From an uncultured Dysgonomonas sp. (GTDB taxonomy: Bacteria > Bacteroidota > Bacteroidia > Bacteroidales > Dysgonomonadaceae), in NCBI GenBank assembly GCA_937995835.1, contig CALKIV010000043.1, forward strand, positions 1 through 64,000: a DNA stretch of 64,000 nucleotides, given 5' to 3'. The position numbers were made by a program, and so were the translations under genes. The notes beneath the pieces are model-generated. The model saw only the letters and a list, made by a program, of their open reading frames with translations. It was not told the origin of the DNA and did not search any database. This document shows, one piece after another, positions 19,182-27,516 of the stretch. Positions within the stretch are counted from its first letter, which is position 1; each line of letters opens with the position of its first letter.

Positions 19182-19949
19182 ATGAAAAAAATCATTGTCC
19201 TTTTCATTTCCATTTTATGTTTTTCATTCTATGGAAACGCTCAATTTAAGAATGCCTCTATCATGGTAGAAGGCTACTCTTTACCCTATAAAATCATGTT
19301 TCCTGAAAACTATGATGAAACAAAACAATATCCCTTACTCATATTTCTACATGGCGCAGGCGAACGAGGCACTGACAATGAAAAACAATTGGCAAATGGA
19401 AACGACTTTTTAGTCAACAACTTCCAATCCAAATATCCAGCCATTGTTATAGCCCCACAATGTCCACCAACTAGCTATTGGGCAAATATCACAAGGCATC
19501 AAGTAGATAGAAATATAGCTTTCACCTTCGGCAATAACGAACAGCCAACTCAGCCCATGCACACCCTGATGGCACTCGTTGACCTTTGGCTTACATCAGG
19601 TCATGTGGATAAGAGCAAAGTATATGTAGGTGGTCTATCTATGGGAGGAATGGGCACTTATGAACTTGTTTGGAGAATGCCTAACACATTTACAGCTGCA
19701 TTTCCTATCTGTGGCATAGTAGATGACAATCAGCTGAATAAGATTGCATCAAACACAGCGCTATGGATATTTCATGGAGCAAAAGACGATGTTGTTCTTC
19801 CTGAGTTTTCTCGCAATACGTATAAGCAACTAAAAGATTTAGAGTCAGATGTAAAATATACAGAATACGAAGAAGCCAATCACAACAGCTGGGATAGTGC
19901 TTTTGCAGAGCCTGAACTAGCCTCTTGGCTGTTTAGCAAATCCAAGTAA
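19182..19949 (+). CDS. Secreted alpha/beta-hydrolase (carboxylesterase-like)
   Basis: A 255-residue protein with a signal peptide (about 1-20, ending GNAQ). The alpha/beta-hydrolase triad is visible: Ser near 153 in GGLSMGGMG, Asp near 205 in HGAKDDVV and His near 234 in EEANHNSWD; the oxyanion region is LIFLHGAGERG. It resembles the phospholipase/carboxylesterase and LpqC-like group often found in PULs as sugar esterases. Placed last in the PUL, directly after the GH43 gene, it could remove acyl groups from the target glycan. Substrate is not visible in the sequence. Confidence 0.82.
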   Translation: MKKIIVLFISILCFSFYGNAQFKNASIMVEGYSLPYKIMFPENYDETKQYPLLIFLHGAGERGTDNEKQLANGNDFLVNNFQSKYPAIVIAPQCPPTSYWANITRHQVDRNIAFTFGNNEQPTQPMHTLMALVDLWLTSGHVDKSKVYVGGLSMGGMGTYELVWRMPNTFTAAFPICGIVDDNQLNKIASNTALWIFHGAKDDVVLPEFSRNTYKQLKDLESDVKYTEYEEANHNSWDSAFAEPELASWLFSKSK

Positions 19950-19971
19950 GCTTCATTATATATCTTATAAA

Positions 19972-20002
19972 ATGGCCGATTCTTAAATAAGGAGTCGGCT
20001 AT
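19972..20002 (+). terminator. Hairpin at the end of the beta-glucan PUL
   Basis: ATGGCCGATTC (19972-19982) pairs with GAGTCGGCTAT (19992-20002), 11 pairs with two G-U. The following bases are only moderately T-rich, so termination may be partial. Confidence 0.55.
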
Positions 20003-20126
20003 TTGTATTATAGTCTATACAAAACAAATACATTCTAAATAAAATTTAATATCTGAAAGATAATTTCATAATTATATTATTAATGTGCCGAATTATGTTA
20101 AATTGAAAAAAAGTGTTTTCTTAGAC

Positions 20127-20157
20127 TTTGCAGAACTATTCTGTTGTTATATTTTTG
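20127..20157 (+). promoter_or_regulatory. glmS promoter (-33/-7)
   Basis: TTTG (20127-20130), a 19-base spacer, then TATTTTTG (20150-20157): an exact match to the Bacteroidetes consensus. It predicts a leader of about 25 bases before the glmS ATG, which leaves no room for a glmS ribozyme. Confidence 0.85.
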
Positions 20158-20187
20158 AGCCGTAAAAAAGAACTTAATAAAAATCAT

Positions 20188-22032
20188 ATGTGTGGAATTG
20201 TTGGTTATATTGGCTTTCGTGATGCCTACCCTATCTTAATAAAAGGATTAAAAAGACTGGAATATCGAGGATATGACAGTGCAGGAGTAGCATTAATAGA
20301 CGCAGACAATAAGCTGTCTGTGCTAAAAGCGAAAGGCAGAGTGCAAGATCTGGAAGAGTATGCTCGTGACAAGAATACGAGTGGAACAATAGGTATTGCT
20401 CACACCCGTTGGGCAACACATGGTGAGCCTAGTAATGCAAATGCCCATCCTCACTACTCTCAATCCGAGAACTTGGCGCTGATTCACAATGGAATTATCG
20501 AAAACTATGCTACCATAAAAGCTGAACTGCTACAAAAAGGCTATACTTTCCAAAGTAGTACCGACACAGAAGTGCTCGTTCAATTTATTGAATATATAAA
20601 ATCGATGCACAACTGTGATCTCTTTACAGCCGTACAGCTAGCTCTCAACCAAGTGGTGGGAGCTTATGCTATTGCAATTATTGAGAAAGGCAACCCCGAT
20701 CAGATCATTGCTGCACGAAAAAGCAGCCCTCTAGTGGTAGGTGTGGGCGATGGAGAGTTTTTCATCGGATCAGATGCTTCACCCATCATCGAATACACCG
20801 ATAAAGTGATCTATCTGGATGATGAAGAAATAGCCATCATCAACCGCAACCATGCACCTAAGATCGTAACGATCTCGAACATCGAAAGAACTCCTGAAAT
20901 CAAAAAACTAGAAATGAGTCTCAGCCAACTCGAACGTGGTGGCTATCCTCACTTCATGCTGAAAGAAATATTTGAACAACCCGAAACCATCAAAAATTGC
21001 ATGAGTGGTCGTGTAAATGTGGAGGGCACTAATGTTGTGCTATCAGGAATTATCGATCATAAAGAAAGATTTTTAAAAGCTCGCCGAATCATCATTATTG
21101 CTTGTGGAACTTCATGGCATGCCGGACTAATTGGAGAATATTTGATAGAAGATTTTTGTCGTATCCCCGTAGAAGTTGAATATGCATCCGAATTTCGCTA
21201 TCGCAATCCGGTCATCTATCCCGATGATATTGTGATTGCCATTTCTCAATCAGGCGAGACAGCTGACTCTCTAGCAGCTATCGAATTAGCAAAAAAACAT
21301 GGAGCTTTTGTTTATGGCATTTGCAATGTCGTAGGCTCATCTATTCCACGCAATACGGATTCCGGATCATACACTCACTGTGGGCATGAGATTGGCGTGG
21401 CATCTACCAAAGCCTTCACAGCTCAAGTCACTACCCTGACAATGATGGCACTCACCATCGGGAAGGAAAAAGGCACAATAGACCATGAAAGATATGTACG
21501 TGTAATTCAAGAATTGCAACATATCCCTGACAAGATAAAACGTATTCTTGACAAAGATGATGACATCAAACGCCTGTCTTTGATCTTTACTTATGCCCAA
21601 AATTTCATCTATTTAGGACGTGGTTATAACTACCCCATAGCACTAGAAGGAGCTTTGAAATTGAAGGAGATATCGTATATCCATTCCGAAGGTTATCCTG
21701 CTGCCGAAATGAAACATGGTCCAATTGCTTTGATAGATAACGAGATGCCTGTAATAGCCATCGCTACACACAATGCGACCTATGAAAAGGTGGTTAGTAA
21801 CATTCAGGAAATCAAAGCCCGCAAAGGGCGTGTATTAGCCATCATCAACGAGGGCGACGAGCTATTGAAAGGAATGGTGGATCACTATATCGAAACACCT
21901 GCCACCGAAGAGTGTCTTGACCCCTTGCTCACTTCTATTCCTATGCAATTGCTTGCCTATCATATTGCAGTGAATAAGAATCACGATGTGGATATGCCTC
22001 GCAACTTAGCCAAATCGGTTACAGTAGAGTAA
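20188..22032 (+). CDS. glmS: Glutamine-fructose-6-phosphate aminotransferase (isomerising)
   Basis: GlmS makes glucosamine-6-phosphate from fructose-6-phosphate and glutamine, the first step to UDP-GlcNAc. The 614-residue protein starts MCGIVGYIG, so the nucleophile Cys is exposed after Met removal; this fixes the start at 20188. The glutaminase domain (about 1-220) carries ARTRWATHGEPS-like THTRWATHGEPS; two SIS domains follow (about 295-430 and 465-605) with ISQSGETADS, GVASTKAFT and EGYPAAEMKHGP. The C-terminus MPRNLAKSVTVE is typical. It stands alone with its own promoter and terminator, between two glycan loci facing each other. Confidence 0.97.
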   Translation: MCGIVGYIGFRDAYPILIKGLKRLEYRGYDSAGVALIDADNKLSVLKAKGRVQDLEEYARDKNTSGTIGIAHTRWATHGEPSNANAHPHYSQSENLALIHNGIIENYATIKAELLQKGYTFQSSTDTEVLVQFIEYIKSMHNCDLFTAVQLALNQVVGAYAIAIIEKGNPDQIIAARKSSPLVVGVGDGEFFIGSDASPIIEYTDKVIYLDDEEIAIINRNHAPKIVTISNIERTPEIKKLEMSLSQLERGGYPHFMLKEIFEQPETIKNCMSGRVNVEGTNVVLSGIIDHKERFLKARRIIIIACGTSWHAGLIGEYLIEDFCRIPVEVEYASEFRYRNPVIYPDDIVIAISQSGETADSLAAIELAKKHGAFVYGICNVVGSSIPRNTDSGSYTHCGHEIGVASTKAFTAQVTTLTMMALTIGKEKGTIDHERYVRVIQELQHIPDKIKRILDKDDDIKRLSLIFTYAQNFIYLGRGYNYPIALEGALKLKEISYIHSEGYPAAEMKHGPIALIDNEMPVIAIATHNATYEKVVSNIQEIKARKGRVLAIINEGDELLKGMVDHYIETPATEECLDPLLTSIPMQLLAYHIAVNKNHDVDMPRNLAKSVTVE

Positions 22033-22052
22033 GAGGTATAATCTAAAATAAG

Positions 22053-22088
22053 AAAAGGACAGTGAGCACATTAATCACTGTCCTTTTT
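22053..22088. terminator. Shared terminator of glmS and the sus operon
   Basis: AAAAGGACAGTGA (22053-22065) and TCACTGTCCTTTT (22075-22087) form 13 perfect pairs with a 9-base loop. T-runs exist on both strands, so it can end glmS on the plus strand and the GH13 gene (stop at 22119) on the minus strand. Confidence 0.85.
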
Positions 22089-22118
22089 CACATCTAATGC
22101 TTTACAATTAGCCTTTCC

Positions 22119-23972
22119 TTATTGAAAATCAAAGATGTAAACATCACTAGCAGCAATGCTAAGAGGTGCAGTCAGATCAAATACCTTTCCACTGATTATA
22201 TCTTTTCCTGATTTTTGGTTTAATACCTCATAATATTTATCAAGTTCCACAGTCTTGTCTTCACCAGAGCCATTCATTATCAGCACCACAGATTTATCGC
22301 CCAAACGTCTCTCCAAGACATAAATACCATCAAGTGGAGCATAATGCATCAAGCTACCTTTGGCGATCACCTCATTGCCTTTTCTCCATTTCAATAGTTT
22401 TTGAGTAAAGTCAAAAGCTTGATTTTGTTTCGCATCACGACCAGCCTTTGTGAATGCATTCTTGGCATCACCTGTCCAGCCTCCGGGGAAGTCTTTACGC
22501 AAGTTGCCATCGCCTTCTTTTTTGTCGGCAGGCATCAATATTTCTGTTCCATAATACAGTTGAGGAATACCTCTAGTGGTCAGAAGAAACGATAGAGCTT
22601 GCTTATATCTGTTAAAGTTGTTGGTTTGCTCTTCGTTCAAGAAAAAACGAGAAGTATCATGATTGTCCAAAAACACCAACGTATTCATTGGATCAGCATA
22701 TACAAAATCTTGTGCCAACACCTCATACAACCTCATCAAGCCGTCTTCCCAATTTGTATTCTGATCGAAAGCTTGCGACATGGCCCCCATCAATGGGAAA
22801 TCCATCACGGTTCGCAGGTTCGAGTTTTTGGGAGCTGACAATTTGCTATCTTTTTGCCAATAAGCAATGGCAGGAGTATTGCCATACCAAGTTTCACCCA
22901 CGATGTTGAAATCCGGATATTCATTTGTCACCTCAGCGCACCAACGAGACATCATATCGAAGTCGGCATAAGGATGCGTATCTTGACGAATACCATTTAG
23001 CCCTGCATACTCTATCCACCAGATACTTGTCTGAATCAGATATCTTTCCACATGGCGATTTCTATGATTAAGGTCAGGCATCGACTCTACAAACCATCCA
23101 TCAAGTGCCCACTTCTTGTCAAACTTGCTAACATAAGGGTCGTATTGAGTAGTGGTTTTATAAGAAGTTTGTACATACCCATCCGAGTAGTTGAACCAGT
23201 CACTCGATGGTCTGTCAGTAAAGAAATGATGACTGCTGCCACAGTGATTGAAAATCATATCCATCACCAGTTTTAGCCCTTTGGCACGCGCCTTGTCTGC
23301 AAGCTCTACAAACTCTTCGTTTGTTCCAAATCGTCTATCTACTTTATAATAGTCTGTAACTGCATAGCCATGATACGAACCTTCTGGCACGTCATTTTCT
23401 TGTGTAGGGTTGAGCCAAATAGCAGTCATTCCCAAGTCAGCAATATAATCCAGATTGTTGATAATACCCCTCAAGTCTCCCCCATGACGAGCATATTGAT
23501 CGTTTCTGTCCAGTTCGGATGATCTCATGCCTTCGATTACATCATTGCTAGTATCTCCATTTGCAAAACGATCCGGCATAATTAGATACAACACATCACT
23601 TGTATTGAATCCTTCTCGTTGAGCTGAGTTTTCTTTTCTTTGTTTCAACTCATAAGGAATCACTTTTTTCTTTTTCCCTTGGGTCAAGGTAATGTCAAAT
23701 TTTTCAACAGTGGCATTGCTCAAGTCTAGATAGAGCACTAAATAATTCGCACTCTCTAGCTGAACGACCTCTCTGAGAATGACATCTTCCGAACTGATAG
23801 ACACTTGGCTATCTTTTATATCCTTACCATAAAGCATCACTTGCAGACTAGGGTTTTTCATCCCTGCCCACCAAAATGCAGGCTCCACAGTTTTGACTTC
23901 AAAAGCATATCCTTGTATTGCAAAGAATATGCAAAGAGCTATCAAATAATATTTTTTCATTTTCTGTTTCAT
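22119..23972 (-). CDS. susA: GH13 neopullulanase/cyclomaltodextrinase-like alpha-glucanase (SusA-like)
   Basis: A GH13 enzyme that cleaves alpha-1,4 links of malto-oligosaccharides or pullulan. Domains: signal peptide (about 1-25, no lipobox), a cyclomaltodextrinase-type N-terminal Ig-like domain (to about 120), the catalytic barrel (about 130-530) and a small C-terminal beta domain. The catalytic residues are Asp near 330 (GIRQDTH), Glu near 360 (VGETWYG) and Asp near 437 (LDNHDTSR); VMDMIFNHCG is also present. The start at 23972 (617 residues) gives a normal signal peptide; 23960 is equally possible, and the frame stays open to 24026. The lack of a lipobox suggests a periplasmic SusA-type enzyme and not the surface amylase SusG. 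It is the last gene of the sus operon. Confidence 0.88.
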   Translation of the reverse strand: MKQKMKKYYLIALCIFFAIQGYAFEVKTVEPAFWWAGMKNPSLQVMLYGKDIKDSQVSISSEDVILREVVQLESANYLVLYLDLSNATVEKFDITLTQGKKKKVIPYELKQRKENSAQREGFNTSDVLYLIMPDRFANGDTSNDVIEGMRSSELDRNDQYARHGGDLRGIINNLDYIADLGMTAIWLNPTQENDVPEGSYHGYAVTDYYKVDRRFGTNEEFVELADKARAKGLKLVMDMIFNHCGSSHHFFTDRPSSDWFNYSDGYVQTSYKTTTQYDPYVSKFDKKWALDGWFVESMPDLNHRNRHVERYLIQTSIWWIEYAGLNGIRQDTHPYADFDMMSRWCAEVTNEYPDFNIVGETWYGNTPAIAYWQKDSKLSAPKNSNLRTVMDFPLMGAMSQAFDQNTNWEDGLMRLYEVLAQDFVYADPMNTLVFLDNHDTSRFFLNEEQTNNFNRYKQALSFLLTTRGIPQLYYGTEILMPADKKEGDGNLRKDFPGGWTGDAKNAFTKAGRDAKQNQAFDFTQKLLKWRKGNEVIAKGSLMHYAPLDGIYVLERRLGDKSVVLIMNGSGEDKTVELDKYYEVLNQKSGKDIISGKVFDLTAPLSIAASDVYIFDFQ

Positions 23973-24065
23973 TTTTGTCAATGGCAAACTAAGCTCCAAG
24001 ATCAATTTAATCATCAAAAAAATCAATCGAAGGAGCTTAGCGACCTATTCGCGTCTAACCGCAAA

Positions 24066-26246
24066 TTATTTTTCTACAATGCTTATCGCATACCCACCCG
24101 CAGGTGCTAATTTTTGAGTCAGTTTAGACTTGCTAGTGATCGTTTTTTTGCTGATCACATAAGCTTGAGGGTTCGTTTTGTAATGAGCATCTTTAGCATC
24201 AGCATAGATCGTTGCCTCATATTTTTTGCCCGGCTCCAAGAAGTCGAATGCAATTTTAGATTCATATCCATTTTCGCTACAAACACTACCTACAAACCAA
24301 CGGTTACCACCTTTTTCTTTTCTAGCCACAGTCACATAGTCACCCGGTTCAGCTTCTAGATAGATACTTTCGTCCCAATCGATAGCCACATCCTTGATGA
24401 ATTGGAATGCATCCAAAAATCTATCATAGTTTTCAGGAATATCAGCAGCCATTTGCAATGGGCTATACATTGTTACGTACAATGCCAATTGATTAGCCAA
24501 AGTAGTGTTAACATGCGAGCCGTTGCCTGGATTCAATTTACTGATATCCATTTCAAAGATACCCGGAGTATAGTCCATTGGACCACCAATCTGACGAGTA
24601 AATGGCAATACAGTAGTATGGAAAGGTTTGTTACCTCCAAACGCCTCGTATTCAGTTCCACGAGCAGATTCGTTACCGATCAAGTTTGGCCATGTACGGA
24701 ACACCCCTGTAGGACGTACAGCCTCATGAGCATTTACCATGATTTTATAATCAGCAGCCTTTTCAAAAGCATACTGATAGTGATTCACAGCCCATTGGCT
24801 ATAGTGATGCTCTCCACGAGGAATAATATTTCCTACGTATCCACTTTTCACCGAGCTGTAGCCATTGTCTACCATAAATTGGTAAGCTGCATCCATATGA
24901 CGCTCATAGTTGCGCAACGAACCAGAAGTTTCGTGATGCATCATCATTTTTATGCCTTTGCTTTTTGCATATTCTTTCACAGCCTTAACATCAAAGTCAG
25001 GATATGGAGTTACAAAATCGAAAACATAATCTTTAGAACGAGCGAACCAATCTTCCCAACCTTCATTCCAACCTTCTACCAACAATGCATCGAAGCCGTG
25101 TTTAGAAGCATAGTCAATATATCTTTTCACATTTTCAGTCGTAGCACCATGTTTTCCATTAGGTTTTGTTTTAGTATAATCTGTTACACCTAATTGTACT
25201 CCATTCAATTCGTCTGTATACTGCCATGTACTTTTTCCGGTGATCATCTCCCACCATACACCCATATATTTCACAGGCTTGATCCATGAAGTATCTTCAA
25301 TCTTACATGGGTCATTCAAGTTCAGTGTGATATTTGAAGCCAATATTTCACGAGCATCATTGCTCACAATCACAGTTCTCCAAGGAGAAGTGGTAGGAGC
25401 TTGCATATATCCTTTATCCCCCACTGCGTCAGGTGTAAGATGAGCATTGAAAGTCATTGTTTTGTCATCAAGATCAAGATGCATTGCAGGGAAATTGATC
25501 AAAGCAGCTTCGTGCAAGTTGATATAAATACCATCATCGCTCTTCAATTGTAGTGCTGTTTGCACCCCTGTAGCCGAGAATGGAGTTTGTGACGTATTAG
25601 GCGTAATGGCTTCCTTCATCAGTCCTCTGATTTCAGAAAGTTTTGACACCATATAGTCATACTCTTGCGTATCATAGTCGCCCGGTATCCACCAAGCTTT
25701 GTGGTCACCATGCATCGCAAATTGAGTTTTTTCTTCTTTGATCACGAAGTAAGTCAGATTCTTTTGGTCTTTGAATTCATATCTGAATCCCAGTCCATCA
25801 TCGAACAAACGAAAGCGAATCATCATTTCACGATCAGTCGCTTTTTGATCCAATGTTACTAGCAATTCGTTGTAATGGTTACGAATATCTTTTGTTTCGC
25901 CCCATACAGGTTGCCATGTTTCGTCGAAAGTAGCCGTTTTAGTATTCACTACTGTAAACCCATCATAAAGAGAAGTCAACTTGTTATTGAAATCTGCATC
26001 AGCTTTTGGCGCAAAATCGTCAAAACTTGCCGGCGCACCATCAATACTTCGTTTCAACTCAAAACCTAGTTTACTTGGTTTTACTACTTCAGTTCCTTTA
26101 TATACCAAATTATATGTTGGCTCACCCTTTGCCGACAATGAGAACTTCATCGTCAGATTTCCATCCGGTGATTTTAATTCTTGTGCCGAAAGCATCGCAA
26201 ACGATAGTACGACACCAAACAGCATTAACAATCCTCTTTTAATCAT
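24066..26246 (-). CDS. susB: GH97 alpha-glucosidase (SusB-like)
   Basis: A 726-residue family 97 enzyme with signal peptide (about 1-21, ending LSAQ). The N-terminal beta-sandwich (to about 270) is followed by the barrel. Glutamates at positions expected for the inverting, calcium-dependent SusB type are visible: about 391 (WNEGWEDW), about 435 (HHETSG) and about 505 (NAHEAVR), plus NESARG near 523. SusB hydrolyses malto-oligosaccharides to glucose in the periplasm. A hairpin terminator lies between this gene and the upstream SusE gene, and 93 bases separate it from the GH13 start. A long open frame on the opposite strand (24402-25193) is a coding shadow. Confidence 0.93.
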   Translation of the reverse strand: MIKRGLLMLFGVVLSFAMLSAQELKSPDGNLTMKFSLSAKGEPTYNLVYKGTEVVKPSKLGFELKRSIDGAPASFDDFAPKADADFNNKLTSLYDGFTVVNTKTATFDETWQPVWGETKDIRNHYNELLVTLDQKATDREMMIRFRLFDDGLGFRYEFKDQKNLTYFVIKEEKTQFAMHGDHKAWWIPGDYDTQEYDYMVSKLSEIRGLMKEAITPNTSQTPFSATGVQTALQLKSDDGIYINLHEAALINFPAMHLDLDDKTMTFNAHLTPDAVGDKGYMQAPTTSPWRTVIVSNDAREILASNITLNLNDPCKIEDTSWIKPVKYMGVWWEMITGKSTWQYTDELNGVQLGVTDYTKTKPNGKHGATTENVKRYIDYASKHGFDALLVEGWNEGWEDWFARSKDYVFDFVTPYPDFDVKAVKEYAKSKGIKMMMHHETSGSLRNYERHMDAAYQFMVDNGYSSVKSGYVGNIIPRGEHHYSQWAVNHYQYAFEKAADYKIMVNAHEAVRPTGVFRTWPNLIGNESARGTEYEAFGGNKPFHTTVLPFTRQIGGPMDYTPGIFEMDISKLNPGNGSHVNTTLANQLALYVTMYSPLQMAADIPENYDRFLDAFQFIKDVAIDWDESIYLEAEPGDYVTVARKEKGGNRWFVGSVCSENGYESKIAFDFLEPGKKYEATIYADAKDAHYKTNPQAYVISKKTITSKSKLTQKLAPAGGYAISIVEK

Positions 26247-26285
26247 GTCTTAAATTCTTTTAGATTAATCTCACTCTTTTAAGAA

Positions 26286-26319
26286 AAGAGGGCTGGCAGA
26301 CAACCTCTGACAGCCCTCT
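26286..26319 (-). terminator. Intra-operon hairpin between susE and susB
   Basis: On the minus strand AGAGGGCTG (26319-26311) pairs with CAGCCCTCT (26295-26287), nine pairs, then TTTCTT. It looks like a partial terminator that lets the binding and transport genes be expressed above the enzyme genes. It parallels the hairpin at 11907-11961. Confidence 0.7.
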
Positions 26320-26354
26320 CTGTCTCAAGCTAATAATTTTGTTGTTTAATTATT

Positions 26355-27494
26355 TTACTTTGCAGGCAAAGCCGATGTAGGTATAATAACATAGTGACCT
26401 GTTAAAGAGTTGAATGACACAAAGTACTCTCCAGCATCATCAATTGGGATATTAGCATCACCTCCAGTAATACCAAACGGAAAGTCTGGAGTATCATCAC
26501 CCCAAGAAGTATCCCATTTGCTATTAGCTCTAAATTTTAGTTCTCCTGCTTGCAAGTCGATCTTAGTAATCACCCAAACGTGCTCAGCCACCTTAGTCAT
26601 TTTTACATCTTCATCCCATCCTTTAACTGCCGTTCCGATAATACCTATTGCATTGTAGGTTTTTATTTCTCCTTCATACTTAGTCACAGCTAGACTTAGA
26701 TCATCTAAATCGACAGCTATGGTGTAAACTCCTGAAGTTTCTGGTCCAGGGCCATCACCTCCTCCATTTTCAGGTACTAATGTATTACCAGAAACACCAT
26801 AAGTAGTATCCCAGTCTCCTGCTATTGTAGGGAATTTCATTCCACCATTACCAGGCAAATATGCTGTATAAGTATACTTCTTATCTATACCCAAACTGTG
26901 GTCTGAGAATAACACTTGTAAATCTCCACCTATCGCAGCCTTATTATTATCCCATCCTACAACAGCATTACCTACTACATATAGAACAGGTTTTGGCTTA
27001 GGATCAGGATAAGGCGTAAACTTAAATTCCACAGGTTCGGAAAATATAGCCGACAACTCTCCTGTTGTTCCTAGATATGCTTTAACAGCCAAATAGAAAG
27101 TCATTTCTTCCATCTCGTCCGGAATAGCATTTTCTGGCAATAGAGCCTGCACTGCATTGTTTAGCAAGCCATATTTCACATTCTGAGGCTTTCCATATAG
27201 AGACTTTGTATACACCACTACCTCTTGTGCATTACTCAAATCTTGCTTATCAGCAATCACTATTTGGTAGTTGATTTCTGATTCTATGCCAAAGTTTGCA
27301 GCTGTCCACTCCCAAGTTCCGGCTAACTCATCGTGATTCTTCTTAGTGACAACGATGTCATCCTTTAAGTCTGTTTTCAGAGTAGACTTCACCAAGTCTT
27401 TATCACTCAACTTCGTATAATTATCCTCATCATCACAAGCCATAAAAGCAAAGAGAGAGATTAGCAGAAGTGCAATTATATTTAATCGTTTCAT
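26355..27494 (-). CDS. susE: SusE-like surface starch-binding lipoprotein
   Basis: A 379-residue lipoprotein (lipobox FMAC, Cys20, followed by DDED). An N-terminal SusE-type Ig-like domain (about 35-160, with TWEWTAANFG) is followed by two tandem starch-binding-like modules: VVGNAVVGWDNNKAA/GDWDTTYG (about 170-270) and IIGTAVKGWDEDVKM/SKWDTSWG (about 275-375). Two modules and this length fit SusE, whereas SusF carries three. It binds starch at the cell surface. It lies 22 bases after the SusD stop. No SusF gene follows. Confidence 0.88.
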   Translation of the reverse strand: MKRLNIIALLLISLFAFMACDDEDNYTKLSDKDLVKSTLKTDLKDDIVVTKKNHDELAGTWEWTAANFGIESEINYQIVIADKQDLSNAQEVVVYTKSLYGKPQNVKYGLLNNAVQALLPENAIPDEMEEMTFYLAVKAYLGTTGELSAIFSEPVEFKFTPYPDPKPKPVLYVVGNAVVGWDNNKAAIGGDLQVLFSDHSLGIDKKYTYTAYLPGNGGMKFPTIAGDWDTTYGVSGNTLVPENGGGDGPGPETSGVYTIAVDLDDLSLAVTKYEGEIKTYNAIGIIGTAVKGWDEDVKMTKVAEHVWVITKIDLQAGELKFRANSKWDTSWGDDTPDFPFGITGGDANIPIDDAGEYFVSFNSLTGHYVIIPTSALPAK

Positions 27495-27516
27495 AATAAT
27501 CTTTTTTAAGGGTTAA

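Noticed and set aside
20128..20187. Longer glmS starting at a TTG at 20128
   Set aside because: The TTG is part of the -33 promoter element, and GlmS must start with Met-Cys for its N-terminal nucleophile.
20158..20187. glmS ribozyme
   Set aside because: The promoter at 20127-20157 leaves only about 25 bases of leader, far too short for the ribozyme fold.
24402..25193. Open frame of 263 codons on the plus strand
   Set aside because: It lies fully antisense to the GH97 gene, whose protein has complete family motifs. The translated product shows no domain and is rich in Ser, Ile and His, as expected for a shadow.
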